A stretch of DNA of 64,000 bases from Frateuria hangzhouensis (GTDB lineage: Bacteria > Pseudomonadota > Gammaproteobacteria > Xanthomonadales > Rhodanobacteraceae): positions 174,059 to 238,058 of the forward strand of contig NZ_JAPMIU010000006.1 in NCBI RefSeq assembly GCF_026410505.1, in the 5' to 3' direction. This document shows positions 1 through 11,001 of this stretch, piece by piece. How positions within the stretch are numbered: the stretch's first letter is position 1; each line of letters opens with the position of its first letter. The translations under genes and the position numbers were made by a program. The notes below the pieces were generated by a model. It was not told where the DNA came from. It ran no database searches and saw nothing but the letters and a program-made list of their open reading frames with translations.

Positions 1-2960
1 TTGCGGATCCGCTTGATCTCCATTTCCTCGATCTGCTTGGCGCGCTTGTCCTTCTCGATGCCGTCGCGGGTGAACACCTGCACGTCGATGACGGTGCCGT
101 CCATGCCCGGCGGCACGCGCAGCGAGCTGTCCTTAACGTCGGACGCCTTCTCGCCGAAGATCGCGCGCAGGAGCTTCTCTTCCGGGGTCAGCTGGCTTTC
201 GCCCTTCGGAGTCACCTTGCCGACCATGATGTCACCGGCCTTGACCTCGGCGCCGATGTACACGATGCCGCTCTCGTCCAGGCGCGCCAGCGCCTGTTCG
301 CCCACGTTCGGGATGTCGGCGGTGATTTCCTCGGCGCCCAGCTTGGTGTCGCGCGCGATGCAGGACAGCTCCTCGATGTGGATCGAGGTGTAGCGGTCTT
401 CCTGCACGACCCGCTCGGAAAGCAGGATCGAGTCCTCGAAGTTGTAGCCGTTCCACGGCATGAAGGCGATCAGCATGTTCTGGCCGAGCGCGAGCTCGCC
501 CAGGTCGGTGGACGAGCCATCCGCCAGCGTGTCGCCCATGGCCACGATGTCACCGACGTTCACCAGCGGGCGCTGGTTGAGGTTGGTGTTCTGGTTGGAG
601 CGGGTGTACTTGGTCAGCGTGTAGATGTCGACGCCGGCATCGTTGTCGCCGACCTCTTCCTCGTTCACGCGCACCACGATGCGCGCGGCGTCGACCTGGT
701 CGATCACGCCGCCGCGCTTGGCACTGACGATGACGCCCGAGTCGCGCGCCACGGCGCGTTCGATACCGGTACCGACCAACGGGGTCTGCGAGCGCAGCGT
801 CGGCACGGCCTGGCGCTGCATGTTCGCGCCCATCAGCGCGCGGTTGGCGTCGTCATGCTCCAGGAACGGAACCAGCGCCGCGGCGACCGACACGGTCTGC
901 ATCGGCGAGACGTCCATGTAGTCGACTTCGGAGGCCGGACGCAGCTCGGATTCGCCGCGGAAACGGCAGGACACGAAGTCCTCGATGAAGCCGCCGTTCT
1001 TGTCCAGCGGCGAGTTCGCCTGGGCGATGACATGGTCGCCTTCCTCGATCGCCGACAGGTAGTCGACGGTGTCGGTGACCTTGCCGTTGGCGACCTTGCG
1101 ATACGGCGTCTCCAGGAAGCCGTAGGAGTTGGTGCGGGCGTATACGGCCAGCGAGTTGATCAGGCCGATGTTCGGGCCTTCCGGCGTTTCGATGGTGCAG
1201 ACGCGGCCGTAATGGGTCGGGTGCACGTCGCGCACTTCGAAGCCGGCGCGCTCGCGGGTCAGGCCGCCTGGCCCGAGCGCGGAGACGCGACGCTTGTGCG
1301 TCACTTCCGACAGCGGATTGTTCTGGTCCATGAACTGGGACAGCTGCGAGGAGCCGAAGAACTCCTTGACCGCCGCCGCGACCGGCTTGGCGTTGATCAG
1401 TTCCTGCGGGGTCAGGCCCTCGGACTCGGCCAGCGACAGGCGCTCGCGCACAGCGCGCTCCACGCGCACCAGGCCGATGCGGAAGGTGTTCTCCGCCATC
1501 TCGCCGACCGAACGCACGCGACGGTTGCCCAGGTGATCGATGTCGTCGACCGTGCCATGGCCATTCTTGATGTCGATCAGCACCTTGAGTACGTCGAGCA
1601 CGTCGGAGCTCTCGCCAAGCTGCTTGACCAGCGTCTGGGCGGCCTCTTCCTTGCGCTCGGCGAAGTACTTGTGGTCATACAGCACGCCCGGGCCGAGGAT
1701 TTCCTGGCGCCCCACGCGGCGGTTGAACTTCATGCGGCCGACCGCCGACAGGTCGTAGCGGTCGAAGGTGAAGAACAGGTTGAAGAACAGGTTCTGCGCA
1801 GCGTCCTTGGTCGGCGGCTCGCCCGGACGCATCATGCGGTAGATCTCCACCAGCGCCTCGAGCTGCGTCTTGGTGTTGTCGATGCGCAGGGTGTGCGAGA
1901 TGTACGCACCACGATCCAGGTCGTTGACGTACAGCGTCGGCACCGTCTCGATACCGGCCTTGCGGAAGGCTTCCAGCTGTTCGGGCGTGATCTCGTCGTT
2001 GGCCGCAGCCAGCAGCTCGCCGGTGTTGGAGTCGACGATGTCGATCGCCACGATGCGACCGACGAGATAGTCGTCCGGCACTTCCAGCGCGGTGATGTTC
2101 TCGGCCGCCAGCTGACGCACGTGGCGCGCGGTGATGCGCTTGCCGGCTTCCACCAGCACCTTGTCGCCGATCGTCAGATCGAAGGTCAGGGTCTCGCCAC
2201 GCAGACGCTCGGCGACAAGCTCCAGCGTGGTGCCACCCTTCTTGCCGAGGTGGAACACGTTGTGCTCGAAGAAGATGCCCAGCATCTCCTGGTTGTTGTA
2301 GCCGAGCGCGCGCAGCAGCACGGTCACCGGCAGCTTGCGGCGACGGTCGATGCGGGTGAACAGCGCGTCCTTCGGGTCGAACTCGAAGTCCAGCCACGAG
2401 CCGCGGTAGGGGATCACGCGGGCGGAGAACAGCAGCTTGCCCGAGCTGTGCGTCTTGCCGCGGTCGTGGTCGAAGAACACGCCGGGCGAGCGATGCAGCT
2501 GCGAGACGATGACGCGCTCGGTGCCGTTGATGATGAAAGTGCCGGTGTCGGTCATGAGCGGAATCTCGCCCATGTAGACCTCCTGCTCCTTGACGTACTT
2601 GACCGCCTTCTTGGAGGCCGGGCTGTCCTTGTCGTAGATCACCAGGCGCACGGTGGTGCGCAGCGGCGCACCGTAGGTCATGCCGCGGTTGCGGCACTCG
2701 CGCTCGTCGAACGCCGGCTCGCCCAGGCGGTAGTTCACGTACTCGAGGGCGGCATTGCCCGAATAGCTGGAAATCGGGAACACCGACTTCAGCGCGGCGT
2801 GCAACCCCTTCTCCTCGCGCTGCTTGGGCGCGATGTGCTCCTGCAGGAACTCACGGTAGGAATCGGTCTGGATGGTCAGCAGGTTGGGCACGCCCAGCAC
2901 GGGCGGGCGCTTGCCGAAATCCTTGCGGATGCGCTTCTTCTCGGTAAACGAGTAGGTCAT
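1..2960 (-). CDS. rpoB: RNA polymerase beta subunit (5' two thirds, cut by window edge)
   Basis: Catalytic beta subunit of RNA polymerase. The first ~986 codons are present; the remaining ~400 residues lie beyond base 1. Translation starts [19 protein letters not shown], as in other gammaproteobacterial RpoB. The rifampicin-binding cluster I reads [17 protein letters not shown] and then [14 protein letters not shown] (about 1270-1345), so the Asp, His and Ser positions classically changed in resistant strains are wild type. It lies 227 bp downstream of rplL in the standard rplKAJL-rpoBC order, separated by a hairpin and a palindromic repeat. rpoC should follow outside the window. Confidence 0.98.
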   Translation of the reverse strand, partial: MTYSFTEKKRIRKDFGKRPPVLGVPNLLTIQTDSYREFLQEHIAPKQREEKGLHAALKSVFPISSYSGNAALEYVNYRLGEPAFDERECRNRGMTYGAPLRTTVRLVIYDKDSPASKKAVKYVKEQEVYMGEIPLMTDTGTFIINGTERVIVSQLHRSPGVFFDHDRGKTHSSGKLLFSARVIPYRGSWLDFEFDPKDALFTRIDRRRKLPVTVLLRALGYNNQEMLGIFFEHNVFHLGKKGGTTLELVAERLRGETLTFDLTIGDKVLVEAGKRITARHVRQLAAENITALEVPDDYLVGRIVAIDIVDSNTGELLAAANDEITPEQLEAFRKAGIETVPTLYVNDLDRGAYISHTLRIDNTKTQLEALVEIYRMMRPGEPPTKDAAQNLFFNLFFTFDRYDLSAVGRMKFNRRVGRQEILGPGVLYDHKYFAERKEEAAQTLVKQLGESSDVLDVLKVLIDIKNGHGTVDDIDHLGNRRVRSVGEMAENTFRIGLVRVERAVRERLSLAESEGLTPQELINAKPVAAAVKEFFGSSQLSQFMDQNNPLSEVTHKRRVSALGPGGLTRERAGFEVRDVHPTHYGRVCTIETPEGPNIGLINSLAVYARTNSYGFLETPYRKVANGKVTDTVDYLSAIEEGDHVIAQANSPLDKNGGFIEDFVSCRFRGESELRPASEVDYMDVSPMQTVSVAAALVPFLEHDDANRALMGANMQRQAVPTLRSQTPLVGTGIERAVARDSGVIVSAKRGGVIDQVDAARIVVRVNEEEVGDNDAGVDIYTLTKYTRSNQNTNLNQRPLVNVGDIVAMGDTLADGSSTDLGELALGQNMLIAFMPWNGYNFEDSILLSERVVQEDRYTSIHIEELSCIARDTKLGAEEITADIPNVGEQALARLDESGIVYIGAEVKAGDIMVGKVTPKGESQLTPEEKLLRAIFGEKASDVKDSSLRVPPGMDGTVIDVQVFTRDGIEKDKRAKQIEEMEIKRIR

Positions 2961-3020
2961 GGGGTGACGCCTCGGTTCGCAGTGGCGCCGGTGGTGCACA
3001 CACCGGCTGATGTTGAAAGG

Positions 3021-3107
3021 ACGGGATTCGGGAATCGAGAATCGGGAATCGTCAAAAGCGCCGACCCTGGCTTTTGCGAATCCCGATTCTCCATTCCCCA
3101 TTCCCGT
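3021..3107. repeat. Inverted repeat of GAATCGGGAATC-type units
   Basis: Two arms built of iterated GGGAATCG / GATTCGGGA units lie in opposite orientation around a short centre: left arm about 3021-3051, right arm about 3077-3107. A second element with the same unit lies at 19591-19670 between pth and ychF. Both sit inside operons in untranslated spacers, so the folded RNA would be part of the mRNA. Repeats of this sort are frequent between xanthomonad genes; the family name is not known to me. Confidence 0.75.
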
Positions 3108-3121
3108 TGAAAACGGGCAAA

Positions 3122-3145
3122 GCCCGGGGGCTTTCGCCCCCAGGC
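3122..3145 (-). terminator. Hairpin between rplL and rpoB (probable attenuator)
   Basis: On the minus strand, the transcribed direction, GGGGGC and GCCCCC pair around a GAAA tetraloop, with further GCC/GGC pairing outside. Only three Ts follow, so a full terminator is unlikely. In Escherichia coli a partial terminator in the rplL-rpoB spacer reduces rpoBC transcription relative to the ribosomal genes; this hairpin starts about 42 bases after the rplL stop, the equivalent place. Confidence 0.6.
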
Positions 3146-3187
3146 TCGCTTGACGCTAAGCCAAACTGACGGCGCGCAAGGCGCCAA

Positions 3188-3559
3188 TTACTTCAGTTCG
3201 ACCGTGGCGCCGGCAGCTTCCAGATCCTTCTTGAACTTGGCAGCGTCGTCCTTCGAAGCGGCTTCCTTCACGACGCCACCGGCCTCGGTCAGGTCCTTCG
3301 CTTCCTTCAGGCCCAGGCCGGTGATGGCGCGGACCGCCTTGATCACGTCGACCTTCTTGTCGCCGGCGGACTTCAGGATCACGTCGAACTCGGTCTGCTC
3401 TTCGGCAGCCGGGCCAGCGGCGGCCGGGCCGGCGGCCATCATGACCGGGGCGGCGGCGGTGACGCCGAACTTTTCTTCGATGGCCTTCACCAGGTCCATC
3501 ACTTCCATCAGCGACTTGGCGGCGACGGCTTCAACGATCTGTTCGTTGGTCAGGGACAT
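3188..3559 (-). CDS. rplL: 50S ribosomal protein bL12 (L7/L12)
   Basis: Acidic stalk protein of the large subunit, 123 residues, the usual length. The N-terminal dimerisation domain (about 1-35) is followed by an Ala/Pro/Gly-rich hinge (about 36-53) and the C-terminal domain that recruits translational GTPases, with the typical [23 protein letters not shown] helix (here [19 protein letters not shown]). It lies 44 bp downstream of rplJ, as expected for the partner that binds L10 as dimers. Confidence 0.98.
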   Translation of the reverse strand: MSLTNEQIVEAVAAKSLMEVMDLVKAIEEKFGVTAAAPVMMAAGPAAAGPAAEEQTEFDVILKSAGDKKVDVIKAVRAITGLGLKEAKDLTEAGGVVKEAASKDDAAKFKKDLEAAGATVELK

Positions 3560-3603
3560 TTGCTTTTACCTCTGAAAATGAATGCGTTTTGGAAAGTCGA
3601 AAC

Positions 3604-4137
3604 TTAGGCGGGCTCGGCTTCGGCCGGGGCTTCGGCGGCGACTTCGCCACCACCCTGCTGATCGGCCACGGCCTTGACGACGCGGGCGAACATCGTGGCC
3701 GGCTCGGCCAGCACGCGGGCCAGCATGGCCAGCGCCTGTTCGCGGGTCGGCAGCGCGGCCAGCACGTCGACGTGCTCGGCGGGCAGCAGCTTGCCTTCCA
3801 CCGCCACGAGACGCGGCTTGAGCTTGTCGTTGGTCTTGGAAAATTCCTTGATCAGACGACCGGCGGCACCGGGTTCCTCGGTCGAGAACGCGTACAGCAG
3901 CGGACCGGTCAGGACGTCCTTGACGACCTCGAACTCGGTACCGGCCACGGCGCGCGACACCAGCGTGTTCTTGACAACCTTCAGGAACACGCCCGACTCG
4001 CGGGCCTTCTTGCGCATCGCGGTCATCTGCTCGACCGTGGTGCCCGCGTACTCGGCGGCGACCAAGGAGTGGGCCTTGGCGGCGACGTCTGCCAGCTCGG
4101 CGACTACTTCTTGCTTCTGGGACAGATTGAGAGCCAT
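3604..4137 (-). CDS. rplJ: 50S ribosomal protein uL10
   Basis: Stalk base protein that anchors bL12 dimers to 23S rRNA. It encodes 177 residues starting [15 protein letters not shown]. The open frame extends five codons upstream, but ATG 4137 is chosen because GGAGGAG lies about seven bases before it and because the protein then starts like known L10. The Ala/Glu-rich C-terminus carries the bL12-binding helix. L10 with L12 represses its own operon by binding the rplJ leader in E. coli; the long leader upstream fits the same control. Confidence 0.97.
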   Translation of the reverse strand: MALNLSQKQEVVAELADVAAKAHSLVAAEYAGTTVEQMTAMRKKARESGVFLKVVKNTLVSRAVAGTEFEVVKDVLTGPLLYAFSTEEPGAAGRLIKEFSKTNDKLKPRLVAVEGKLLPAEHVDVLAALPTREQALAMLARVLAEPATMFARVVKAVADQQGGGEVAAEAPAEAEPA

Positions 4138-4481
4138 TGCACTCCTCCACATGAACTCCGCTCACGGCTCCTGCCGCCTGCGGTCCTGAGCGACGCCATC
4201 CATGACGTCGGGGATGCGACGCATCCCGGGTGGTGGCCTTTCCAGAACATGCATTCCAGAGAAGGGCGACACCATCTGCGCAGGCGGGCCTTGCGGCCGA
4301 TTAAGCGTTCGACGTGAAGCGGCGACGGCGATTCCCTGCCAGTAACGAGCTCCCTGCCCGTCGTCGTCGCGCGTCGAGCGCGCCTGCGGTCTTTGACGGC
4401 GACCCCGGCGCGACACGCCGGGGCTGCCCCCAAAAACTTGCCTTCGCGCCCTTGCCAGGCACGAGGGACTTCAACTTTTCC
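4138..4481 (-). promoter_or_regulatory. rplJ 5' leader / rplA-rplJ spacer
   Basis: This 344-bp gene-free spacer precedes rplJ and sits where the L10-binding autoregulatory leader lies in E. coli. A perfect 8-bp stem (4403-4410 with 4416-4423, arms CCCCGGCG/CGCCGGGG, 5-base loop) lies just after rplA; there is no T run, so it looks like a partial terminator or a processing site. No protein-like reading frame with a ribosome-binding site was seen. The L10 site itself was not identified by sequence; the role is inferred from position. Confidence 0.55.
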
Positions 4482-5189
4482 TTACTTCGCGGCGGTGTTC
4501 AGCGACGAGGTATCGACCGGCACGCCCACGCCCATCGTGCTGGACAGGGCGACCTTCTGCAGGAACTGGCCCTTGGCCGCGGCCGGCTTGGCCTTGAGCA
4601 GATCGGCGATCAGCGCGTTGAGGTTGTCAGCGAGCTGCGCGGCCTCGAAGCTGGCCTTGCCGATGGTGGCGTGGATGATGCCGGCCTTGTCGTTGCGGAA
4701 CTTCACCTGGCCGGCCTTGGCGTTCTTGACGGCCGTGGCGACGTCGGCGGTGACCGAGCCATCCTTCGGGTTCGGCATCAGGCCGCGCGGACCGAGCAAC
4801 TGGCCGAGCTTGCCGACCACGCGCATGGCGTCCGGCGTGGCGATCACGCGACCGAAGTCGAGATCGCCGCCCTGCATGCGTTCGGCCAGGTCGTCCATGC
4901 CGACGGCGTCGGCACCTGCAGCCTTGGCGGCCTCGGCTTTCTCGCCTGGCGGGCAGAACACGGCGACCTTGATGGTCTTGCCCGTGCCGTGCGGCAGCAG
5001 CGAGGAGCCACGCACGCCCTGGTCCGACTTCTTCGCGTCGATGCCGAGGCGCACGGCCACGTCGACGGACTCGACGAACTTGGCCTTGGCGTTGTTCTTG
5101 ACGATGTTCAGGGCGTCTTCCAGCCCGTAGACCTTGCCCGGCTGCACAGCGGCCTGGGCGGCCTTCATACGCTTGGTGATCTTTGCCAT
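4482..5189 (-). CDS. rplA: 50S ribosomal protein uL1
   Basis: Large-subunit protein of the L1 stalk, 235 residues, full length (starts [19 protein letters not shown]). The conserved block [17 protein letters not shown] is present. It begins three bases after the rplK stop, so the two are surely co-translated. In bacteria L1 also represses the rplKA mRNA by binding its leader. Confidence 0.98.
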   Translation of the reverse strand: MAKITKRMKAAQAAVQPGKVYGLEDALNIVKNNAKAKFVESVDVAVRLGIDAKKSDQGVRGSSLLPHGTGKTIKVAVFCPPGEKAEAAKAAGADAVGMDDLAERMQGGDLDFGRVIATPDAMRVVGKLGQLLGPRGLMPNPKDGSVTADVATAVKNAKAGQVKFRNDKAGIIHATIGKASFEAAQLADNLNALIADLLKAKPAAAKGQFLQKVALSSTMGVGVPVDTSSLNTAAK

Positions 5190-5192
5190 GTC

Positions 5193-5621
5193 TTAACCCT
5201 CCACCACCAGGCCCATGCTGCGCGCGCTACCGGCAATGGTGCGCACCGCAGCGTCCAGATCCGCAGCCGTCAGATCCGGCTCCTTCTGCTTCGCAACGTC
5301 TTCGAGCTGCGCGCGGGTGATCTTGCCGACCTTGTCGGTGTTCGGCTTGGACGAACCCTTGGCGACGCCGGTGACCTTCTTGATCAGCACGGTGGCGGGC
5401 GGGGTCTTGGTAATGAAGGTGAAGCTGCGGTCCGAGTAGGCCGTGATGATGGTCGGGATCGGCAGACCCGGCTCCATCTTCTGCGTGGCGGCATTGAACG
5501 CCTTGCAGAACTCCATGATATTCAGGCCGCGCTGACCGAGGGCAGGACCCACCGGCGGCGAGGGGTTGGCCTGACCGGCCTTGACCTGCAGCTTGATGTA
5601 ACCGACGACTTTCTTTGCCAT
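5193..5621 (-). CDS. rplK: 50S ribosomal protein uL11
   Basis: Protein of the GTPase-associated centre, 142 residues as in E. coli. The frame is open for 35 codons upstream, but [20 protein letters not shown] at 5621 is the conserved start. The Pro-rich thiostrepton-site motif ([20 protein letters not shown]) is intact. First ribosomal gene of the rplKA unit; a promoter-like sequence and hairpin lie upstream. Confidence 0.98.
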   Translation of the reverse strand: MAKKVVGYIKLQVKAGQANPSPPVGPALGQRGLNIMEFCKAFNAATQKMEPGLPIPTIITAYSDRSFTFITKTPPATVLIKKVTGVAKGSSKPNTDKVGKITRAQLEDVAKQKEPDLTAADLDAAVRTIAGSARSMGLVVEG

Positions 5622-6029
5622 GGGAAATTTCCTTGCGAGTGCAAGCGCCTTGCGGCTCCTCGCTTGACTTGCCTCCATGCGGTGGAGAGGCCGCTTTCCG
5701 TGCAGCCCTTTCGAAAACGCGAACACGCCGAGTCGAAAGACTTCGGCGTGGAACCGCGTAGTTTAAGGAGTGATCAAGTTTTAAGCAAGTGGCGGGCCAG
5801 CGAGGCGCTTCGCGAGGGCGGCCCTAGTGACAACCTCGGCCTCCTTGTAGGAGCGCCTTGGGCGCGACCGCGCGCTCTCAAGCCGCCGCGACCGCTCCAG
5901 TCACCGCGGTCGCGCCCAAGGGCGCTCCTACAGTGGCTGGCTCCGCGAATAGAAGAGGTAGCGATCCCCGAAGCCCTATCTCACGCCCCATGCCTTGCCC
6001 CTCCCTTCGGAGAGGCAAGCGGGCAAGGC
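5622..6029 (-). promoter_or_regulatory. nusG-rplK spacer with rplK promoter and leader
   Basis: This 408-bp spacer has no gene. Reading towards rplK it holds an inverted palindromic doublet (5847-5931), then a promoter-like pair, TTGCTT at 5788-5783 and TAAACT at 5765-5760 with a 17-bp spacer, then a hairpin at 5724-5750 (8-bp stem plus 3 bp, one bulged base). The hairpin lies in the rplK leader, where the L1 repressor binds in other bacteria; that it is the L1 target is inference only. Confidence 0.5.
5847..5931. repeat. Palindromic doublet, family B (GTAGGAGCGC type)
   Basis: The left copy starts GTAGGAGCGCCTTGGGCGCG and runs on with ACCGCG; the right copy is its near-exact reverse complement, ending GGGCGCTCCTAC, about 30 bp away. 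Each copy is itself an imperfect palindrome (GCGCC-TTGG-GCGC). This head-to-head arrangement is that of REP/REPIN elements. Another doublet of the family lies at 36667-36785, and single copies at 18457 and 27368. Confidence 0.8.
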
Positions 6030-6590
6030 TCAAGCCTTTTCGACTTGCCCGAATTCCAGCTCGACCGGTGTGGAACGACCGAAGATCAGCACCGCCACGC
6101 GCAGGCGGCTCTTCTCGTAGTTGACTTCCTCGACCACGCCGTTGAAGTCGTTGAACGGGCCCTCGGTGACGCGGACCATCTCGCCCGGCTCGAACAGCAC
6201 CTTGGGCTTGGGCTTCTCCACACCCTCGCGCACGCGGCTCAGGATGGCGTCAGCCTCGCTGTCGCGGATCGGCAGCGGACGGTCGGCGGTACCGCCGATG
6301 AAGCCCATGACCTTGGGCGTTTCCTTGACCAGGTGCCAGCATTCGTCGTCGATACGCGGCGACTTGCCCTCGGTATCGGTCTCGATCTGCACCAGCACGT
6401 AACCGGGGAAGAACTTGCGCTCGCTGCGGCGCTTCTGGCCGCCGCGCATCTCGATCACTTCCTCGGTCGGCACCAGCACCTCGCCGAACTTTTCCTCCAT
6501 GCCCTCGCGCTGGATTCGCTCGGTCAACGACTTGCGGACCTGGTTCTCGAAGCCCGAATAGGCGTGCACTACATACCAACGCTTGCTCAT
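6030..6590 (-). CDS. nusG: Transcription termination/antitermination factor NusG
   Basis: RNA polymerase-binding elongation factor, 186 residues. The N-terminal NGN domain starts [18 protein letters not shown]; the C-terminal KOW domain ([20 protein letters not shown]) contacts Rho or ribosomal protein S10. It lies 10 bp downstream of secE, the near-universal secE-nusG pair ahead of rplK. Confidence 0.98.
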   Translation of the reverse strand: MSKRWYVVHAYSGFENQVRKSLTERIQREGMEEKFGEVLVPTEEVIEMRGGQKRRSERKFFPGYVLVQIETDTEGKSPRIDDECWHLVKETPKVMGFIGGTADRPLPIRDSEADAILSRVREGVEKPKPKVLFEPGEMVRVTEGPFNDFNGVVEEVNYEKSRLRVAVLIFGRSTPVELEFGQVEKA

Positions 6591-6600
6591 GGGCTACTCC

Positions 6601-6990
6601 TTACGAACCGAGTTTGAGCAGCCAGTCGAGCACGACCGACTTGAGGATGAGGTCGATCAGGCCCAACAGCAACGAAAGGACGATCACGACCGCAATGATC
6701 ACGAGGGTCGTCTTGAGGGTTTCGTCGCGCGTCGGCCAGACGACCTTGCGCATCTCGAACTGGGACTCGGCGATGAAGTTGCGCGCACGACGGCCCGGCC
6801 CGGTGAACGCCGCAATCGCCGCCGCCGCCACCAGGGCCACCAACACGCCGGCCAGGCGCACCGACCCGGGCACGGTGTTGTTGAACCAGGAGTAGGCAAA
6901 GATGCCCGCCGCCAGCACCAGCACTGCCAGCACCAGCTTGCCGATATCCGCGCCACTCGTGCCGCGGGGCTGTTCTGCCTTGGTATTCAT
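6601..6990 (-). CDS. secE: Preprotein translocase subunit SecE
   Basis: Essential clamp subunit of the SecYEG inner-membrane channel. 129 residues with three predicted membrane segments (about 19-36, 45-63 and 95-118), the long E. coli-like form. The conserved cytoplasmic amphipathic segment before the last helix reads ESQFEMRKVVWPTRDET. It follows tRNA-Trp by about 80 bp and is coupled to nusG. Confidence 0.97.
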   Translation of the reverse strand: MNTKAEQPRGTSGADIGKLVLAVLVLAAGIFAYSWFNNTVPGSVRLAGVLVALVAAAAIAAFTGPGRRARNFIAESQFEMRKVVWPTRDETLKTTLVIIAVVIVLSLLLGLIDLILKSVVLDWLLKLGS

Positions 6991-7071
6991 CGCGCAGTGA
7001 GCGGGAGAAGGGTTGCCGTCATGGCCAGTCGGCCATCGACGTCACCCGTACCCGTCATCGATCCTCGAAGG

Positions 7072-7147
<76 letters not shown>

Positions 7148-7240
7148 ATGGTGAATCGGAAGCGGAAGCGGGAGCCGGAACCGGTCAGCGCAGCATGCGC
7201 TCTTCCGATTCGCGGCTCCCGTATTTTCCACAAGAACAGC

Positions 7241-8431
<1,191 letters not shown>

Positions 8432-8510
8432 GCGCGTTAAACCCCGATGGAGTCAATGAAAAAAAGAAAACCTGCCGTAGGTCGGAGCGACCGGCGGCAG
8501 CCGCGTGAGA

Positions 8511-8586
<76 letters not shown>

Positions 8587-8666
8587 GAAGTACTTTCAGC
8601 CATCTTCCATGACAGCGACGAGTAGACCGGCATCCGGCCGGACTCTGAAACCTGCGACGAGGTCAA

Positions 8667-8740
<74 letters not shown>

Positions 8741-8785
8741 CTGAAACTCCCGCTCGAAAGCGGGCCTTGCGCGGAACTCGTCTGA

Positions 8786-8871
8786 TGGTGGAGGGAGGTG
8801 GATTCGAACCACCGAAGGCGTAAGCCAGCAGATTTACAGTCTGCCCCCGTTGGCCGCTTGGGTATCCCTCC
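8786..8871 (-). tRNA. tRNA-Tyr (GTA)
   Basis: 86-nt class II tRNA with a long variable arm. Acceptor GGAGGGA / TCCCTCC, encoded CCA, anticodon arm GCAGACTGTAAATCTGC giving GTA. First gene of the tuf operon. Confidence 0.97.
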
Positions 8872-8885
8872 AACAAAGAACGCCT

Positions 8886-8914
8886 ATTTTCGCGAGCGCC
8901 CCACGATGTGTCAA
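8886..8914 (-). promoter_or_regulatory. Promoter of the tRNA-tuf operon
   Basis: On the minus strand a perfect -35 TTGACA (8914-8909) is followed, 17 bp later, by GAAAAT (8891-8886, four of six matches to TATAAT). Transcription would begin about 8 bases before tRNA-Tyr. The bases after the -10 are AGGCG; GC-rich discriminators are typical of growth-rate-controlled, ppGpp-sensitive promoters, so stringent control is likely but inferred. Confidence 0.7.
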
Positions 8915-9105
8915 CAGTTTGCGACGGCTTAATTCGTCGTCGCGTCGCCGGATGGCTCGATTTGCCGTGGCCGGCGAACATCGGCAACGCCGCGCGCACC
9001 CCGGGCGCCTCGGCCTGGCGTGGAAACGGACCGGATGGTTGCGGTCGCTTGCGCCGCGCACACGCCATCGCCATATGGTGCGGAGGCCTTCCGGAAGCAC
9101 CCGCC

Positions 9106-9543
9106 ATGACCGCACCGCTGACCGTTCCCTGCCCGCATTGCAGTGCGCTCAACCGCATTCCGCCCGAGCGCCTGGCCGAGCATCCGGTGTGTGGGCGATG
9201 CAAGCAGGCATTGTTCGAGGGTCGGCCGGTCGAATTGACCGCAAGCAACTTCAATGCGGTCGCCGGCCGCGGCGACTTGCCGGTGCTGGTCGACTTCTGG
9301 GCTCCCTGGTGCGGCCCGTGCCTCGGTTTCGCGCCCGTGTTCGCGGAGGCGGCCCGCCATTTCGAGCCACGCCTGCGCCTGGCCAAGGTGGACACCGAGG
9401 CACAGCCGCAACTGGCGCAGCGCTTCGGCATCCGCAGCATCCCCACGCTGGCCCTGCTCAGGGAGGGTCGCGAGATCGCCCGACAGTCCGGCGCTTTGAA
9501 CGCCGCCCAACTTCGCCAGTTCGTCGACGGCACGCTGCGTTAG
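9106..9543 (+). CDS. trxC: Thioredoxin 2 (zinc-finger thioredoxin)
   Basis: Cytoplasmic protein-disulfide reductase, 145 residues. N-terminal zinc ribbon with Cys9, Cys12, Cys29 and Cys32 (CPHC and CGRC), then a thioredoxin fold with active site WCGPC at 68-72 and the cis-Pro loop in SIPTLALL. The zinc ribbon separates it from TrxA. The start ATG 9106 is set by the conserved N-terminus; the frame is open upstream but that part is not conserved in type. Confidence 0.93.
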   Translation: MTAPLTVPCPHCSALNRIPPERLAEHPVCGRCKQALFEGRPVELTASNFNAVAGRGDLPVLVDFWAPWCGPCLGFAPVFAEAARHFEPRLRLAKVDTEAQPQLAQRFGIRSIPTLALLREGREIARQSGALNAAQLRQFVDGTLR

Positions 9544-9571
9544 CACCGACTGCGCCAACGCCGGATGCCCA

Positions 9572-9922
9572 CTACCTTGCCGGGCAGCACCGATCGCTGT
9601 CGGCTGGCGCCTGCGCGCGGTCGTCCATGCCGTAATCGCGCAGCACCGCCGCCACGCGCAACCGGTAATCTGCGAAGACGTCGGCCCGGCCTTGGCGCTG
9701 CACGGCACGGTGCGGTCCGTGCTGGCGCCAGCGCGCAACTGCCTCTTCGTCACGCCAGAACGAGAGCGACAACAGCTTGTCCGGGTTGCCCAGGCTGCGG
9801 AAGCGCTCGATGGAGATGAAACCGTCGATGTGTTCGAGCTCCGGCCGCAGGCCCGCGGCCAGGGTGAGGTAGCGCTCGGCCTGACCATCGCCCACTACCG
9901 CTTCGAAGATCACCGCGATCAT
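9572..9922 (-). CDS. Antibiotic biosynthesis monooxygenase (ABM) domain protein
   Basis: 116 residues, starting MIAVIFEAVVGDGQAERYL. The pattern of a short beta strand, an amphipathic helix, then GFISIERFRS and LLSLSFWRDEEAVARWR is that of dimeric ferredoxin-like ABM proteins, which oxidise small aromatic compounds or degrade haem. Its ATG overlaps the TGA of the upstream hydrolase (ATGA), so the two are coupled. The substrate is unknown. Confidence 0.8.
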   Translation of the reverse strand: MIAVIFEAVVGDGQAERYLTLAAGLRPELEHIDGFISIERFRSLGNPDKLLSLSFWRDEEAVARWRQHGPHRAVQRQGRADVFADYRLRVAAVLRDYGMDDRAQAPADSDRCCPAR

Positions 9923-10896
9923 CGGAGCGCCTCCGCCGCACTGATGAACGCATCCACGCTCTGGTAGAGCGAACGGCGCGCGCTCTCCAGATGCATCACG
10001 TGCGTGCCGTGATCGATGCGCAACCGCCAACGCAGTGGGCTGCCGGTGAACCCGGCGAGGAACGGCGCAGCCGAAGCATCGTCGACCACGGTGTCGTGGT
10101 CGCCATAGACCAAGAACACCGGCACGCCGACGCGGCTGGCCAGATACGGATAGCGGCCTGCCCTGGCGTCGGCGATGTCTGCCACCGGCCCGGACGGGAT
10201 GCGCAGTTGCCCAGGCGGATCGCCCGCGACGCGCGGCGCGGAGGCCTCGAAGCGCTCCGACCAACCAGCGTCCACCGCCGGCTCCAGCAGAACCATGCCG
10301 TGCGGCAACACATCGACGTAGCGCAGCTGGCGATAGCGGGCCTGCGCGGTGATGCCCCACCACGCCGTGCCGACCTGCTCCATCTGCCGGCGACCGACCG
10401 GCACGACCGGTCCGAACAGAGTGAGCGAAGCGAGCTCCGGGGGTTGCGTGGAGGCATAGGCTGCGGCGGAGATGGTGCCCCATGAATGGGCCACCAGGTG
10501 GACCTGCTCGATGCCATGGACGGAGCGCAGATGGGCGACGGCGAGCGCGAGCTGGGCGGCCGCTTCCGGAGCGCGCGTCACCGGCACGCCCGTTTCGGCG
10601 CCGACCATCGCGGGTGGGCGGCTGGACGCGCCGAAACCGAGGAAATCCAGGCCGCAGGCCAGGTATCCGCGGCTGGCCATGAACGCCATCCAGGAATCGT
10701 TTTGCGCGAACTCGAAGCCGGCGGCAAGCATCGTGGGGAAGCTCGCGCCATGGACGAACAGCACGCTGCGACCGGTGGGTTGCGCAGGCGCCATGCAATG
10801 CAGGGCGATCCGCTGCATGGGCGCCCGCGGCACGGCCAGGCGGGTGGTGACGATCTGCGCGGCGGATAGCAGGCTGGCGATCAGGATGGCGGACAT
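9919..10896 (-). CDS. Alpha/beta hydrolase, membrane-anchored or exported
   Basis: About 325 residues. The alpha/beta hydrolase signature is complete: oxyanion-hole region VLFVHGASFP, nucleophile elbow VAHSWGTIS, acid in VYGDHDTVV and catalytic His in RIDHGTHVMHLE. A hydrophobic N-terminal segment (MSAILIASLLSAAQIV) suggests export or a membrane anchor. A GTG start at 10944 would add 16 residues (AERPAWWLPPRWIFV); neither start has a clear ribosome-binding site. Co-translated with the ABM protein; substrate unknown. Confidence 0.8.
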   Translation of the reverse strand: MSAILIASLLSAAQIVTTRLAVPRAPMQRIALHCMAPAQPTGRSVLFVHGASFPTMLAAGFEFAQNDSWMAFMASRGYLACGLDFLGFGASSRPPAMVGAETGVPVTRAPEAAAQLALAVAHLRSVHGIEQVHLVAHSWGTISAAAYASTQPPELASLTLFGPVVPVGRRQMEQVGTAWWGITAQARYRQLRYVDVLPHGMVLLEPAVDAGWSERFEASAPRVAGDPPGQLRIPSGPVADIADARAGRYPYLASRVGVPVFLVYGDHDTVVDDASAAPFLAGFTGSPLRWRLRIDHGTHVMHLESARRSLYQSVDAFISAAEALR

Positions 10897-11001
10897 GACG
10901 AAAATCCATCTGGGTGGAAGCCACCATGCTGGCCGCTCAGCCACGGATCGGTTTCGGGCTCCAGCGAAACATCCGTGCCGGTTCCGCGAAAGCTTGCTTC
11001 G

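Noticed and set aside
1260..1350. Possible rifampicin-resistance change in rpoB
   Set aside because: Cluster I residues are all wild type on reading the minus strand.
378..3110. A 910-codon open frame on the plus strand
   Set aside because: It is antisense to rpoB, whose conserved protein is clear. Long antisense frames are expected in GC-rich DNA with G/C at third positions.
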